Source: Thaumasiovibrio sp043421945
GTDB lineage: Bacteria; Pseudomonadota; Gammaproteobacteria; Enterobacterales; Vibrionaceae
Length of the DNA stretch: 64,000 nt
Assembly: GCA_043421945.1 (NCBI GenBank)
Contig: JBHOGO010000001.1
Location: forward strand, 124,001 to 188,000
Reading direction: 5' to 3'
Shown here: in pieces, positions 35,467 through 45,234 of the stretch
Position numbering within the stretch: the first letter of the stretch is position 1
Layout: every line of letters begins with the position of its first letter
Made by a program: the position numbers and the translations under genes
Notes under the pieces: generated by a model
The model's database searches: none
What the model saw: only the letters and a program-made list of their open reading frames with translations
Told to the model about the DNA's origin: nothing

Positions 35467-36936
35467 CTACATCATGACGACATCAAACTGCTCTTGGCTA
35501 TAAAGCGGCTCAGCTGATATTTTAACTTGTTTTCCAATAAAGACTTCAAGCTCTGCAAGCGCATGATATTCATCATCTGATAGAGCTTCAGAAACAGCAG
35601 GCGATGCATAAACAAGAAACTTATCCGCATCATAAGCACGATTGACACGCGTAATTTCACGTAGTACTTCGTAGCAAACACTTTCTACCGTTTTCGTTGT
35701 CCCACGCCCATTACAGGTAGGACAGGTGCCGCATAGCACGTGCTCAATACTCTCTCGTGTACGCTTACGCGTCATTTCGACCAAACCTAACTGGGTAAAA
35801 CCATTAATATTGGTTTTGACACGATCTTTTGACAACGCAGCATCTAAAGAGTGCAGCACTCGGCGTTGATGCTCTTCAGAGGTCATATCGATGAAATCGA
35901 TAATGATGATACCGCCTAAGTTTCTCAGCCGAAGTTGGCGTGCGATCGCTTGTGTCGCTTCGATATTGGTATTGAATATCGTTTCTTCAAGATTCCTGCG
36001 CCCCACAAAGGCACCGGTATTGATATCGACAGTCGTCATCGCCTCTGTTTGATCAAAAATCAGGTAACCGCCTGACTTTAACTCTACTTTTCGCTCTAAT
36101 GAACGATGAAGTTCATTCTCTGTATCATAGAGATCAAAAATAGGCTGATCGCCACTATAGTACTCAAGCTTCGGTGTCAGTTCAGGCACGAACTCTTCCG
36201 TAAACTCTTTTAATTGTTCAAAACCAAGACGTGAATCCACAACGATACGATCCAACTCCGTGCCAACAAAGTCACGAACAATACGCTGAGCAACACCAAG
36301 CTCGCCATATAACATCGATTTCGGTTTATGCTTTACTCTGCGCTCTAGTACTTTTCGCCAAAGATGCTTAAGAAAAACAGCATCATGTGCCAGCTCTTGA
36401 TCTTTCGCACCTTCAGATGCAGTGCGGATAATAAAGCCACCCAAATCGTCACAGTGAGCGCCAATAATTTTCTTCAAGCGGTTACGCTCGGACTCTGTTT
36501 CGATTCGCTGAGAGACACCGACATGGCTCGCTCCAGGCATAAAGACAAGATAACGAGAAGGTAAGGTGATATCGGTGGTAAGGCGAGCACCCTTGGTACC
36601 CAATGGATCTTTAACCACCTGAACGACAAGATCCTGTCCTTGACGGACAAGCTCTGAAATATCTTTGACTTGAAATTGATGCTTCTCGTTTTCAGCTACA
36701 CACTCAGTGTGAGGAACGATATCAGAAGCATGTAAAAAGGCCGCTTTATCTAAACCTATATCTACAAATGCCGCTTGCATACCCGGTAAAACACGACTGA
36801 CTCGGCCCTTATAAATGTTGCCGACAATACCGCGCTTACCTTCACGCTCAATATGAATCTCTTGTAAGTTGCCATTTTCGATCATCGCAACTCGGGTTTC
36901 ACTCGGGGTTACATTGATCAGTAACTCTGTACTCAT
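35467..36936 (-). CDS. rng: RNase G
   Basis: 489-residue endoribonuclease that matures the 5' end of 16S rRNA and turns over some mRNAs; exactly E. coli length. S1 domain (about 35-125, GIVGNIYKGRVSRVLPGMQA), RNase H-like and DNase I-like catalytic regions with the conserved DFIDM Asp pair, and the Zn-link GTCPTCNGRGT. Two ATGs in tandem; GAGG sits five bases before the second (36936), which also matches the family N-terminus. It follows maf by 12 bases. Confidence 0.97.
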   Translation of the reverse strand: MSTELLINVTPSETRVAMIENGNLQEIHIEREGKRGIVGNIYKGRVSRVLPGMQAAFVDIGLDKAAFLHASDIVPHTECVAENEKHQFQVKDISELVRQGQDLVVQVVKDPLGTKGARLTTDITLPSRYLVFMPGASHVGVSQRIETESERNRLKKIIGAHCDDLGGFIIRTASEGAKDQELAHDAVFLKHLWRKVLERRVKHKPKSMLYGELGVAQRIVRDFVGTELDRIVVDSRLGFEQLKEFTEEFVPELTPKLEYYSGDQPIFDLYDTENELHRSLERKVELKSGGYLIFDQTEAMTTVDINTGAFVGRRNLEETIFNTNIEATQAIARQLRLRNLGGIIIIDFIDMTSEEHQRRVLHSLDAALSKDRVKTNINGFTQLGLVEMTRKRTRESIEHVLCGTCPTCNGRGTTKTVESVCYEVLREITRVNRAYDADKFLVYASPAVSEALSDDEYHALAELEVFIGKQVKISAEPLYSQEQFDVVMM

Positions 36937-36948
36937 CATTACCTCAAC

Positions 36949-37518
36949 TTATGCGCTAAATTCTTTTATTAATTGATCTGTTTCGTACAGAGGCAAACCA
37001 ACGACAGCAAAATAGCTGCCTTCAATATGACGAACAAATTTGCCTCCAAGCCCCTGTATACCATAGCTTCCCGCCTTGTCTTGAGGCTCGCCTGATAACC
37101 AATAGGAGTGAATATCGTCATCGCTTAACTCGCAAAACCAAACGTCTGTCGTTACCAGTTTTGTGAGTAGCTGATCTTGGTTCGCAAGTGTTATGGCTGT
37201 CATCACTTGATGCTTACGCCCTGACAAGAGTCTAAGCATGCGTAAGGAGTCATCATAACCAGTTGGTTTTTCTAATATTATATCATCAGCGACAACGATA
37301 GTATCGGAACCCATCACAGGAAGGGAATTACCTGTAGCGGCAACCCCCGCTTTTGCCTTGTCTTGTGATAAACGTTGGACATACTGAGAGGCGGTTTCAC
37401 CTTCCTGTCGTCTCTCTGCGACATCAACAGACAAAACCTCAAAGGCGTAGCCTAGTTGGGTGAGAAGCTCTTTACGGCGGGGAGAGGCAGAGGCCAAATA
37501 GAGTTCAGGTGTAGACAT
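36949..37518 (-). CDS. maf: Maf/YhdE nucleoside triphosphate pyrophosphatase (dTTP/UTP)
   Basis: 189-residue Maf family protein that hydrolyses dTTP, UTP and modified pyrimidine NTPs to monophosphates. Signature LASASPRRKELL at 8-19, VMGSDTIVVADD with the catalytic Asp, and KAGSYGIQGLGGKFV near the C-terminus, which is the YhdE-type form. It lies between mreD and rng in the conserved order. Confidence 0.95.
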   Translation of the reverse strand: MSTPELYLASASPRRKELLTQLGYAFEVLSVDVAERRQEGETASQYVQRLSQDKAKAGVAATGNSLPVMGSDTIVVADDIILEKPTGYDDSLRMLRLLSGRKHQVMTAITLANQDQLLTKLVTTDVWFCELSDDDIHSYWLSGEPQDKAGSYGIQGLGGKFVRHIEGSYFAVVGLPLYETDQLIKEFSA

Positions 37519-37541
37519 TATTCGCCTCGCTTAGTTTGTAT

Positions 37542-38027
37542 TTACTTGATGGAAAACTGACGCCTGACTCGACGTAGCAATAAAAATAGCCACGGCCACA
37601 ATAAGAAGTTTAGTAATACTCCCCATAATTGCTGGATGTCAAACGTTACTGGGTTAACTAAATATTCCGCCCAAAATTCGATTAATTTACCCGCTAACGA
37701 AATAGAAGCGATAATAATGGCCTGCTGCCACAAGGATAAATTACGAAGCACCTGAAAGTTTAAGGCGACGATATAGCATAAAATAGCCATCATCATGCCT
37801 CTAACACCTAGCGTTGAGCCTAACATTAAATCCCAAAGTAAGCCTAACACCACTGCGGAACCAACATTCACAATATGTGGTAACGCTAGGACCCAATAGC
37901 AAGCGACCAGTAAAATCCATGTCGGTCGAAAAGAGGCTAACTCCCCAGGCCATGGGGCAACTTGTAATAAAATAGCGACGACAAAAGAGAGCCAAATCAC
38001 TATACGACCACTCGCTCCGGTACTCAC
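37542..38027 (-). CDS. mreD: MreD, rod-shape-determining membrane protein
   Basis: 161-residue integral membrane protein of the elongasome with five to six hydrophobic helices; LALPHIVNVGSAVVLGLLWD and STLGVRGMMMAILCYIVALN are family segments and the end FLLLRRVRRQFSIK is typical. Start choice: GTG at 38027 overlaps the mreC stop as GTGA, follows AAGGAG at seven bases and gives E. coli length (162). The ATG at 38054 lies inside mreC without a ribosome binding site. Confidence 0.93.
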   Translation of the reverse strand: MSTGASGRIVIWLSFVVAILLQVAPWPGELASFRPTWILLVACYWVLALPHIVNVGSAVVLGLLWDLMLGSTLGVRGMMMAILCYIVALNFQVLRNLSLWQQAIIIASISLAGKLIEFWAEYLVNPVTFDIQQLWGVLLNFLLWPWLFLLLRRVRRQFSIK

Positions 38028-38860
38028 TCTTGCTCTCCTTGAGGGGTTGGCCATACCAATAGAAGGTATCGTAGACGATCAAATTGAACGGCTGATCGCG
38101 CTTTCACTTCAGCAAAAGGGCGCTGGTTATCAAACGAGAAATCAGTCACATACCCAACGGGGTAGCCTTCTGGGAAGCGGCCACCTAACCCTGATGTGAC
38201 AAGGAGATCACCCACTTCAATATCCGTATTACTCGGCACATTTTCGAGCTGTACTTGATTAACTGAACCCGTTCCCGTCGCAATAACTCGAATATCATTA
38301 CGAACCACTTGAACCGGGATACCATGGCTAGAATCAATGAGTAATAAGACTTGGCTGTTATGCGCACCAACGTAAACAACTTGCCCAACAATACCGCGCT
38401 CATTAATGACGGGCTGACCTTCATATACGCCGTCACTGCGGCCTTTATCAATCATCACTTGGTGAGTATAGGGATCGGAGTCAACCGCCATCACTGAAGC
38501 GACCATTTTCCGTTCATCACGGATAAAAGGCGAGCCGAGCAATTGACGTAAGCGTTGGTTTTCTTGATCAAGGTGTTCAAGAAGAAGGACATCACTTTTC
38601 AGCGTGAGCATTTCACGCTTCAATGCCTCATTTTCTGCCAGAATCTGCTGACGGGATCCTACCTGCGTGGTCACTCCACCTAATAATTCACGCGGCATAT
38701 TAGCGAGGTATTGCAAAGGAGCAACGGCGGAATTCAGGAGGTACCTTACATTTGCGAAGGCGTCGAGACGACTATCGGCCAGCATAAGGCTGACCGACAG
38801 TAAAATGGCAAAAAACAGGCGTAATTGCAGGGAAGGCCCCCTGCCAAACATGGGTTTCAT
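38024..38860 (-). CDS. mreC: MreC, rod-shape-determining periplasmic scaffold
   Basis: 278-residue bitopic protein linking MreB to periplasmic peptidoglycan synthases. N-terminal membrane helix (about 12-30, LRLFFAILLSVSLMLADSR), a coiled coil (about 72-110, ENEALKREMLTLKSDVLLLE) and two beta-barrel domains (about 115-270), with DKGRSDGVYEGQPVINERGI and VTSGLGGRFPEGYPVGYV as landmarks. It follows mreB by 30 bases. Confidence 0.96.
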   Translation of the reverse strand: MKPMFGRGPSLQLRLFFAILLSVSLMLADSRLDAFANVRYLLNSAVAPLQYLANMPRELLGGVTTQVGSRQQILAENEALKREMLTLKSDVLLLEHLDQENQRLRQLLGSPFIRDERKMVASVMAVDSDPYTHQVMIDKGRSDGVYEGQPVINERGIVGQVVYVGAHNSQVLLLIDSSHGIPVQVVRNDIRVIATGTGSVNQVQLENVPSNTDIEVGDLLVTSGLGGRFPEGYPVGYVTDFSFDNQRPFAEVKARSAVQFDRLRYLLLVWPTPQGEQE

Positions 38861-38890
38861 TACAAACCTTCACCTGTTTTTTTTACGGCG

Positions 38891-39934
38891 TTACTCTTCA
38901 CTGAAGAGGTCACCGCCGTGCATATCAATCATTTCTAGTGCTTTACCACCACCACGAGCAACACAAGTGAGTGGGTCTTCAGCAACAACAACAGGAATGC
39001 CTGTTTCTTCCGTCAATAGTCGGTCGAGGTCACGCAGCAACGCACCACCACCAGTAAGCACCATACCGCGCTCAGAAATATCAGACGCAAGTTCTGGTGG
39101 ACATTGCTCTAGTGCAACCATCACCGCTGAAACAATCCCCGTTAATGGTTCTTGCAGCGCTTCTAAAATTTCATTGGAGTTCAGGGTAAAGCTACGAGGA
39201 ACACCTTCTGCAAGGTTACGACCACGCACTTCAATTTCGCGAACTTCGTCACCAGGGTAGGCACTACCAATCTCTTTCTTGATGCGCTCAGCAGTTGCTT
39301 CACCAATCAAGCTACCGTAGTTACGACGTACGTAGTTGATCACTGACTCATCAAATCGGTCACCACCGATGCGAACAGAAGATGAATAAACCACACCATT
39401 CAGCGAGATAACAGCGACTTCGGTAGTACCACCACCGATATCGATCACCATAGAGCCTGTCGCTTCAGAAACGGGCATGCCCGCACCAATTGCAGCAGCC
39501 ATTGGCTCATCGATCAAATACACTTCTCGTGCACCAGCCCCCTGTGCGGATTCACGAATCGCACGACGCTCTACTTGCGTTGAGCCACAAGGGACACAGA
39601 CAAGGACGCGTGGGCTCGGACGCAGAATACCATTGTCATGAACCTGCTTAATAAAATGCTGAAGCATTTTTTCAGTGACGTAGAAATCGGCGATAACACC
39701 GTCTTTCATCGGACGAATAGCGGCAATATTGCCTGGCGTACGTCCCAACATCTGTTTTGCATCATGACCAACAGCGGCCACACTCTTTGGTGATCCAGCA
39801 CGATCCTGACGTATTGCCACAACCGAAGGTTCATCCAGAACAATGCCCTGCCCTTTGACGTAAATAAGAGTATTGGCGGTACCCAAGTCGATGGACAGAT
39901 CATTCGAAAACATGCCACGAAGTTTTTTAAACAT
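38891..39934 (-). CDS. mreB: MreB, actin-like cell-shape protein
   Basis: 347-residue actin homologue that forms membrane-bound filaments guiding lateral wall synthesis. N-terminal amphipathic membrane anchor MFKKLRGMFS, phosphate-1 motif SIDLGTANTLIY, connect and phosphate-2 motif VIDIGGGTTEVAVI, and adenosine motif VLTGGGALLRDLD. Length is standard. It starts the mreBCD unit, 128 bases after the end of mshQ on the same strand; this gap contains a weak hairpin and must contain the mreB promoter (TTGCCG-17-TACATT is one candidate). Confidence 0.98.
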   Translation of the reverse strand: MFKKLRGMFSNDLSIDLGTANTLIYVKGQGIVLDEPSVVAIRQDRAGSPKSVAAVGHDAKQMLGRTPGNIAAIRPMKDGVIADFYVTEKMLQHFIKQVHDNGILRPSPRVLVCVPCGSTQVERRAIRESAQGAGAREVYLIDEPMAAAIGAGMPVSEATGSMVIDIGGGTTEVAVISLNGVVYSSSVRIGGDRFDESVINYVRRNYGSLIGEATAERIKKEIGSAYPGDEVREIEVRGRNLAEGVPRSFTLNSNEILEALQEPLTGIVSAVMVALEQCPPELASDISERGMVLTGGGALLRDLDRLLTEETGIPVVVAEDPLTCVARGGGKALEMIDMHGGDLFSEE

Positions 39935-40030
39935 AATCTTCGGTTTTTTCCTGCAAACTTATAAAAATTCTGTAAATTGCGCTAAATGTATCAACCGATC
40001 AAGGTTACGGCAAGCAAGCATTGCTTAAAC

Positions 40031-40058
40031 CAGACCTTAATTCGGATAAATTAGTCTG
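40031..40058 (-). terminator. Possible weak terminator or leader hairpin after mshQ
   Basis: CAGAC (40031-40035) pairs with GTCTG (40054-40058) and TTAATT with AATTA inside. In the minus direction it follows the mshQ stop by a few bases and is followed by GGTTT, a poor T-run. It may weakly separate mshQ from mreB. Confidence 0.35.
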
Positions 40059-40062
40059 TGTG

Positions 40063-43000
40063 TTAGTTGGCGCTATGAATCAGCCCCCTTTCACCGCGGA
40101 AGATTACTCTATCATTTCCACGGTAGGAACCAAAGGTGATTATTGCGGAAGGTGATTCATCCCCAAAATTACGCCAATTATAGAGTAACCAAGGCTGGTC
40201 AATGTTAACTGTTTGACAATTATTGCCGTTAGTCGGCGCATCATCAGTCAATAATAACCATAATCTAACTTGTTCTCGGATATCGCTAGATTGTGTTGCG
40301 ACAAGTGATTCAACACCAGAAGAAACAGTTCCACTCCCACTAAGGGCAACAGACGATGTCGATGCATCACTGGCAATAATGAAAGGATCGCAGGTTTCAC
40401 TGCCATCAAACACCATCGCCGAATCGTCACTGTTCACGACAAAACTGCTACCATCCCAATATTCAATCTGCAGCGGCACATCAATATCACTATCATTCGC
40501 TCCAACTGCATCAAACAGGCGGGCGCGACCATAACGTAACGTAGGGGAGGAGACCAGTGGAGAAATAGTAGTCAATGAGTTACCTTTTTTATCACTACTA
40601 TTGACGGGCTCAGTGCTCTCAAAACGGATTGGGTCGGTCTCACTGTTAACATACAGCCCCCACGTACTATTTAGCGTATTCCAAGGCCCATCTGGCGTAG
40701 TAATACTTGCCCCTACCGGTGTTCTCTCTAATGTGGCTTCCTCAGCAGCAACGAGGCCTGTTCCGCTCGTCCACTGGCTATCAGCAATAATCGTCTCGTC
40801 TAAACGCCCTTCAAAACTCTCATCGCCGGACATCTGCTTTGCTTCAATACCAAGACTCGCACGCGTGCTTGCAAAATCAGAGAGGTAATAGTTTGTTGTT
40901 TCTTGACCATCTGCACCATAGGCTTGTAGTGAGAAGTTCATCGTGAAGGGCTGCCCTAAATAAGCAAAGTCAGTTTGGTTTACGGGATAGGTGTAGCTCT
41001 CTGCTGTAGTATCAAAATCTAAATACTCTGGAAAGAAGCGCCCGATATTTCGATAGGCTAAGTTCACATCCATATCGAGATAAGAGTTATTAAGATCAGC
41101 TTGCAGTTTGACGCTCCCCACCTCTGTCCATTGTAAGAGGTCAAAATAGTACCACGGCTCTTCACTGAAGGTTACCGACTCACTCTCATCCTGTGTTTTA
41201 TCACCATTAAGAGTCCCTGCCGCTCCTCCACTCGGTGTGACTGAATTATCACTAGGAATAGACATTCTTAACGTCGCTGACTCTGCGCCTGACACATAAA
41301 AATTGGGTGTTGTTGGCCGAGAACAGTGGGAGTCATCCACCAATACATCTGTCAGCGCACTAGCATTGTCATCAATCGAGCTATCCAGATCTGTCTCTTC
41401 TTCCCAAATAACTGGACGAACTCGCACGGCAAAGTTTTCACCAGACAATGAGAACCCATCACCACTGCTAGCGGTACCCGATACATCACTGCGCCTCGTG
41501 CCACTATCGTCATAACCTTCAAAATCACAAAGGGCGAAAGTATATGGTCTTGCAGCAACATAAGCTGTACCTTCAAGCCCAGTCCAAGCATTGTCTTCGA
41601 CATCCGTGCAGTCGGTACCGACACAAACTGCCTGCTCCCAATCTGGGTCACTAATCTTAAAGCTCACTTCACCTGCATCGTCATACTGAACAGTAAAGCC
41701 ACTCGAACGACCATCCACAAACGAAATATCTTTACCTGTTAAAGGTGAGCCTGTTGCAAGAATATTTGGCGTAGTAGCACCCAGTGTAATGTTATGAGTT
41801 CCGCTGGAAGGTTGCTGGTAACTAAAATCTTCAAATGTGACCGCTTTTGTACCGGCATAGTCCTCGATGACTTCACAACTCGCGCCATTATCAGCAACCG
41901 CCTCTATAAAGACGGTCGTTTCGCGCCCAGCAACCACACGAGTAGGGCTGTTATCTGCAGCATCGACCATCCGGAATCCAAACGGTGCAAAGCGGTAGGT
42001 AGCCGTATCAGTGAGTGATGATTGACCGACGATCGAAGCTGTTACATCCACATCACCGACGATCGCGCTTTGTAAAAATATTTCAGCTCTCCCACTAGAG
42101 ACTTGGATCGGATCAGACGTACACATATTGTTGATGCGAAGTCCCCAGCACTGATCCCCGCTGAGATCAGAGGTAGGATCAAGATTCAATGTTCCAATAA
42201 AGCTGGTATCAATAGAGCCATCTTGCTTTTGAATTTCAATATCGACAGGCATCGTCTCACACGTCATGGCATAACCACGGGAAGGAACAATCACCAACCG
42301 GCTGTCGGTGGTAATTTCACAAGACTCAATATCACCAATAATTTTTGCATCGCCATCCATCTCAATATCGACAGCAGCCACTCCTCCCGTCACAATAACA
42401 TTGTCATTTAGCAAAACCTCGTTCTCACTGATCAACAAGCCAGAGATTTTAATATTATCACCATCTAAATTAATCTGAGCACTCGGCCCATGAGCAGTAA
42501 TAACAAGCTTGACGGGATCTTCGCCTTGGTTAATCAGCGCATTTCCTCCGACCTCCATGGATTGCACATTAAAGCGGGTAAAGTCATCAACAATTAGTTC
42601 AGCATTCCCGTCCACCTTAAATTCGCCAATTCGATAATCACCATTCTGAAAACTGACTTTAGCTTGGCCTGTAATTTTCACCTTACTATAATCTCCCGGT
42701 GCTAATGTCTCGGTTTGTTGACGGGAGAAACTTTTGTCAGGGGCGCTGCTCACATCAAATACGAGGAAATCTGGCATGTCGACCATTTCAGCGGACACAC
42801 CTACACATACTGAACCATCACAGGTATTACTGTTGCCATGATTAAAAACGTTAGCTGGCGGAAAACCAAGTTGATTGCCATTCTGGGCATTCTGAATGAG
42901 GTTATTTCCATCCAAGATACCTATCGTACCGCTGTTGTCCCAAGTTTGAGCTGGGCCGTTGAAAAAGCGACATTCCTCAACCACAAACAACTGCTCAAAA

Positions 43001-43980
43001 AGAAAGTAGCCTACTGTTTCTGTGGTGTGACGGCGTTCTGAATCGCGATCCACATCCTCATCGGACTGAAAGCTGGCTCTATCTTGCTCTATTCGACAGC
43101 GCCTTAACCAACCGCCGTTATTCCCCGATCGAGTATTCTTATTTGCAATGAGAATAGGGATAGTCGTGAAGCTTTCCGAGTAGTCCGCATAAGAAGCACA
43201 CCCATCGGTCACAGGAGAACCTCCCCCTAAAGTATTCTCTGTACGCTTACTGCCGATCACAAACTTCGCCCCCCCCAACTCACCACTTCCGTAAGAGGCG
43301 ATGAAAGCAATCGTTTCTTCCTCTTGAGGGTAATTTCGATCTGCTCGTGATTCCCAGCCACTCACTTCACTCATCTCTAAAGCGAGATCAAAATGAGTAC
43401 GATTAACACCTTTGACTGCTGACGTCTGCCAAAAGTCAGCACCATTTTCCGTTGTCTGAATTTGATGCAGCACACCTGGCGTGACACCATTATTAAAATT
43501 ACTGCCCCCATGAGAAGTATAAAAGACCTCCTCCCACCCCCGAGCATGAGCGGCAACAGGAGGGGCATAGTTTGCCTGATACTGATTAGTCTCTACGCTG
43601 CCGACAATGAACTGGACGTTATTATCTAACAAGGCAACGCCCTCTTCTGAGACGATGTAATCAATCAGCAGCATCGGCTCTTCATCCAAGTTAGGATTAG
43701 CACGATTCGGGGCTATCATTTGTTGAAAAGTCACTGCCGTTGTCGAAACAGATAAAACCCGCAATGAAGACGGTGTATCATCTTCGTTACTATCAGTGAC
43801 GGTATCCATCAGAAAAACACGCGGCGCGACGGTATATGTCTTTTCAAAAGTCAGGGTGCAAGGCACATTAATACATTCATTTGCTACAGTTTCCGCCTGC
43901 ACATCATAACGCCCAAATTCAAATGTCAGCGCATAGACATTGAAAGTAAGCACCGATAAAAACAGCATTATCCAACGCAT
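40063..43980 (-). CDS. mshQ: MshQ, very large MSHA-associated exported protein
   Basis: 1305-residue protein with a signal peptide (about 1-18, MRWIMLFLSVLTFNVYA). The N-terminal part (about 19-330) has paired Cys and beta-rich segments (FEFGRYDVQ, AVTFQQ); about 430-555 is a run of short strand-turn units (GEFKVDGNAELIVDD, SMEVGGNALINQ, INLDGDNIKISG) suggesting a beta-helix; the rest matches the DUF6701-like MshQ C-terminus ending PSAIITFGSYRGNDRVIFRG. No transmembrane anchor is evident. Start ATG 43980 has AAGGAG upstream and overlaps the mshP stop (TAATG); the frame extends 21 codons into mshP. It may be the pilus-tip or surface adhesin, but its role is unproven. Confidence 0.9.
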   Translation of the reverse strand: MRWIMLFLSVLTFNVYALTFEFGRYDVQAETVANECINVPCTLTFEKTYTVAPRVFLMDTVTDSNEDDTPSSLRVLSVSTTAVTFQQMIAPNRANPNLDEEPMLLIDYIVSEEGVALLDNNVQFIVGSVETNQYQANYAPPVAAHARGWEEVFYTSHGGSNFNNGVTPGVLHQIQTTENGADFWQTSAVKGVNRTHFDLALEMSEVSGWESRADRNYPQEEETIAFIASYGSGELGGAKFVIGSKRTENTLGGGSPVTDGCASYADYSESFTTIPILIANKNTRSGNNGGWLRRCRIEQDRASFQSDEDVDRDSERRHTTETVGYFLFEQLFVVEECRFFNGPAQTWDNSGTIGILDGNNLIQNAQNGNQLGFPPANVFNHGNSNTCDGSVCVGVSAEMVDMPDFLVFDVSSAPDKSFSRQQTETLAPGDYSKVKITGQAKVSFQNGDYRIGEFKVDGNAELIVDDFTRFNVQSMEVGGNALINQGEDPVKLVITAHGPSAQINLDGDNIKISGLLISENEVLLNDNVIVTGGVAAVDIEMDGDAKIIGDIESCEITTDSRLVIVPSRGYAMTCETMPVDIEIQKQDGSIDTSFIGTLNLDPTSDLSGDQCWGLRINNMCTSDPIQVSSGRAEIFLQSAIVGDVDVTASIVGQSSLTDTATYRFAPFGFRMVDAADNSPTRVVAGRETTVFIEAVADNGASCEVIEDYAGTKAVTFEDFSYQQPSSGTHNITLGATTPNILATGSPLTGKDISFVDGRSSGFTVQYDDAGEVSFKISDPDWEQAVCVGTDCTDVEDNAWTGLEGTAYVAARPYTFALCDFEGYDDSGTRRSDVSGTASSGDGFSLSGENFAVRVRPVIWEEETDLDSSIDDNASALTDVLVDDSHCSRPTTPNFYVSGAESATLRMSIPSDNSVTPSGGAAGTLNGDKTQDESESVTFSEEPWYYFDLLQWTEVGSVKLQADLNNSYLDMDVNLAYRNIGRFFPEYLDFDTTAESYTYPVNQTDFAYLGQPFTMNFSLQAYGADGQETTNYYLSDFASTRASLGIEAKQMSGDESFEGRLDETIIADSQWTSGTGLVAAEEATLERTPVGASITTPDGPWNTLNSTWGLYVNSETDPIRFESTEPVNSSDKKGNSLTTISPLVSSPTLRYGRARLFDAVGANDSDIDVPLQIEYWDGSSFVVNSDDSAMVFDGSETCDPFIIASDASTSSVALSGSGTVSSGVESLVATQSSDIREQVRLWLLLTDDAPTNGNNCQTVNIDQPWLLYNWRNFGDESPSAIITFGSYRGNDRVIFRGERGLIHSAN

Positions 43981-44507
43981 TAATTTAACTCCTTCGCCAT
44001 GACTTCTTGCACTCGACTGACCTGATTTTTGCCTGAGCTGCATGACCCTGTACTTTCAAGAAAATAGAAGGTCGTTTGCGCGCCGGAAACTAAGTCTATC
44101 GTTTGACTGGTACACGAAACGCTCGTTGAACAGCCTTGATCGCCAATGGTTGTATTACTAACGATTGTTGACGTGCAAACCGTGCCTAATGCGCTACTAC
44201 TATTCAGTGGAAACAAACGCTGTAGAGCAACTTCATTACCAGAATGCGCTGCTAGCCAAGCACGGGCACCTAATACTTCAAGCGTCGTCGTGTCTTGATT
44301 TGACCAACCAATTCGAGACAGTCCCATCGCCATAAAGCTCATCACGACTAAAACAAAAATAACAACAACCAGCACGCTACCACGCTGATTCATGGGGCGG
44401 TTTGAGAATTGCCCAGGTGCTTGAAGTACGCACTGTTGTTCGTGCTGGCACGTATATCTGCACACCCGTTTGCTTTGCCTTTCTACTAGGGACAACTTAC
44501 ATAACAT
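43980..44507 (-). CDS. mshP: MshP, MSHA minor pilin-like protein
   Basis: Minor pilin-like protein with a hydrophobic N-terminal segment after NQRGSVLVVVIFVLVVMSFM and a Cys-rich C-terminal domain. Start is uncertain. ATG 44507 follows AGGT at good spacing and overlaps the end of mshO by 11 bases, suggesting coupling, but gives a 43-residue leader before the hydrophobic helix (175 aa). ATG 44393 (MNQRGSV) gives the usual short leader and 137 aa but has no ribosome binding site and leaves a 103-base gap in a tight operon. The pilin consensus Glu5 is missing, as in MshP relatives. It is followed directly by mshQ. Confidence 0.85.
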   Translation of the reverse strand: MLCKLSLVERQSKRVCRYTCQHEQQCVLQAPGQFSNRPMNQRGSVLVVVIFVLVVMSFMAMGLSRIGWSNQDTTTLEVLGARAWLAAHSGNEVALQRLFPLNSSSALGTVCTSTIVSNTTIGDQGCSTSVSCTSQTIDLVSGAQTTFYFLESTGSCSSGKNQVSRVQEVMAKELN

Positions 44508-45234
44508 TTAGCACCTGCACACTATGGTTAAACTTAGCGACTTCCCCTGTGCGGGCATCCTGCATCTCCAAATAGAAATTAACCAATCCGTTGCTATTCA
44601 AGCCTCCTCCTTCAACACTAAATGCAGCACTCACTACATCCCGACTCAACACCGGTACATCATCACTAATAACAGTTCCTTCTCCCATTCTGACTAAAGT
44701 GTAGTCAGCACTGCGATAGCAAAAGGTGACTTGTTCAGCAAATAGATACACACGTTCAGCGGGTGACGCTGTAGACACCGAGCCCGAAGTAGAGAGTGTA
44801 ATGGCCGACGTAGCACTCGCCGTGCTTCCTGCCCCACTGACGGTAGGCGCTGTCGTAAACTGCGTCGGTAATCCAAAGCCAATCGCAATCCCTGCGCCAT
44901 CAACCATCGCTTCATCCATCCAGATATCACTGTCTCCAGGGCGGGCAACAACATCGATAGCCTGCGAGGTAATTGACGTATAGAAGCCCGACAAAAAGTT
45001 CGGGTAAAAGCTAATACAGTTATTTGAATCAACTTCCAGGCTATTGGGAACGGCATGACGGATTTCTTGAGACATTCTTGCTATCACAAAGCGCGCTTTG
45101 GTTTGCAGGCGCTCACGCTGAACGGTACTGACATAGCCATCAGCTCCTAGGGAGATAAACCCCGTAATCGCAAGAGATAAAATAGAGAGAACAATCAAAG
45201 TGACGACGAGCTCTATTAATGTAAATCCCTTCAT
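44497..45234 (-). CDS. mshO: MshO, MSHA minor pilin
   Basis: 245-residue prepilin-like protein. Class III/IV leader MKG^FTLIELVVTLIVLSILS with the prepilin peptidase site after Gly3 and Glu5 of the mature form; about 20 hydrophobic residues follow, then a beta-rich globular domain ending FNHSVQVLNVM. Start ATG 45234 overlaps the mshD stop (TGATG) and has GGAG nine bases upstream; the TTG one codon earlier is unlikely. Minor pilins such as MshO are thought to initiate or cap the pilus. Confidence 0.93.
   Translation of the reverse strand: MKGFTLIELVVTLIVLSILSLAITGFISLGADGYVSTVQRERLQTKARFVIARMSQEIRHAVPNSLEVDSNNCISFYPNFLSGFYTSITSQAIDVVARPGDSDIWMDEAMVDGAGIAIGFGLPTQFTTAPTVSGAGSTASATSAITLSTSGSVSTASPAERVYLFAEQVTFCYRSADYTLVRMGEGTVISDDVPVLSRDVVSAAFSVEGGGLNSNGLVNFYLEMQDARTGEVAKFNHSVQVLNVM

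Noticed and set aside
38028..38054. MreD starting at ATG 38054
   Set aside because: No ribosome binding site there, while GTG 38027 overlaps the mreC stop, follows AAGGAG and gives family length.
38667..39260. 197-codon open frame antisense to mreC/mreB
   Set aside because: Overlaps two certain genes and shows Arg/Ser/Pro-rich shadow composition.
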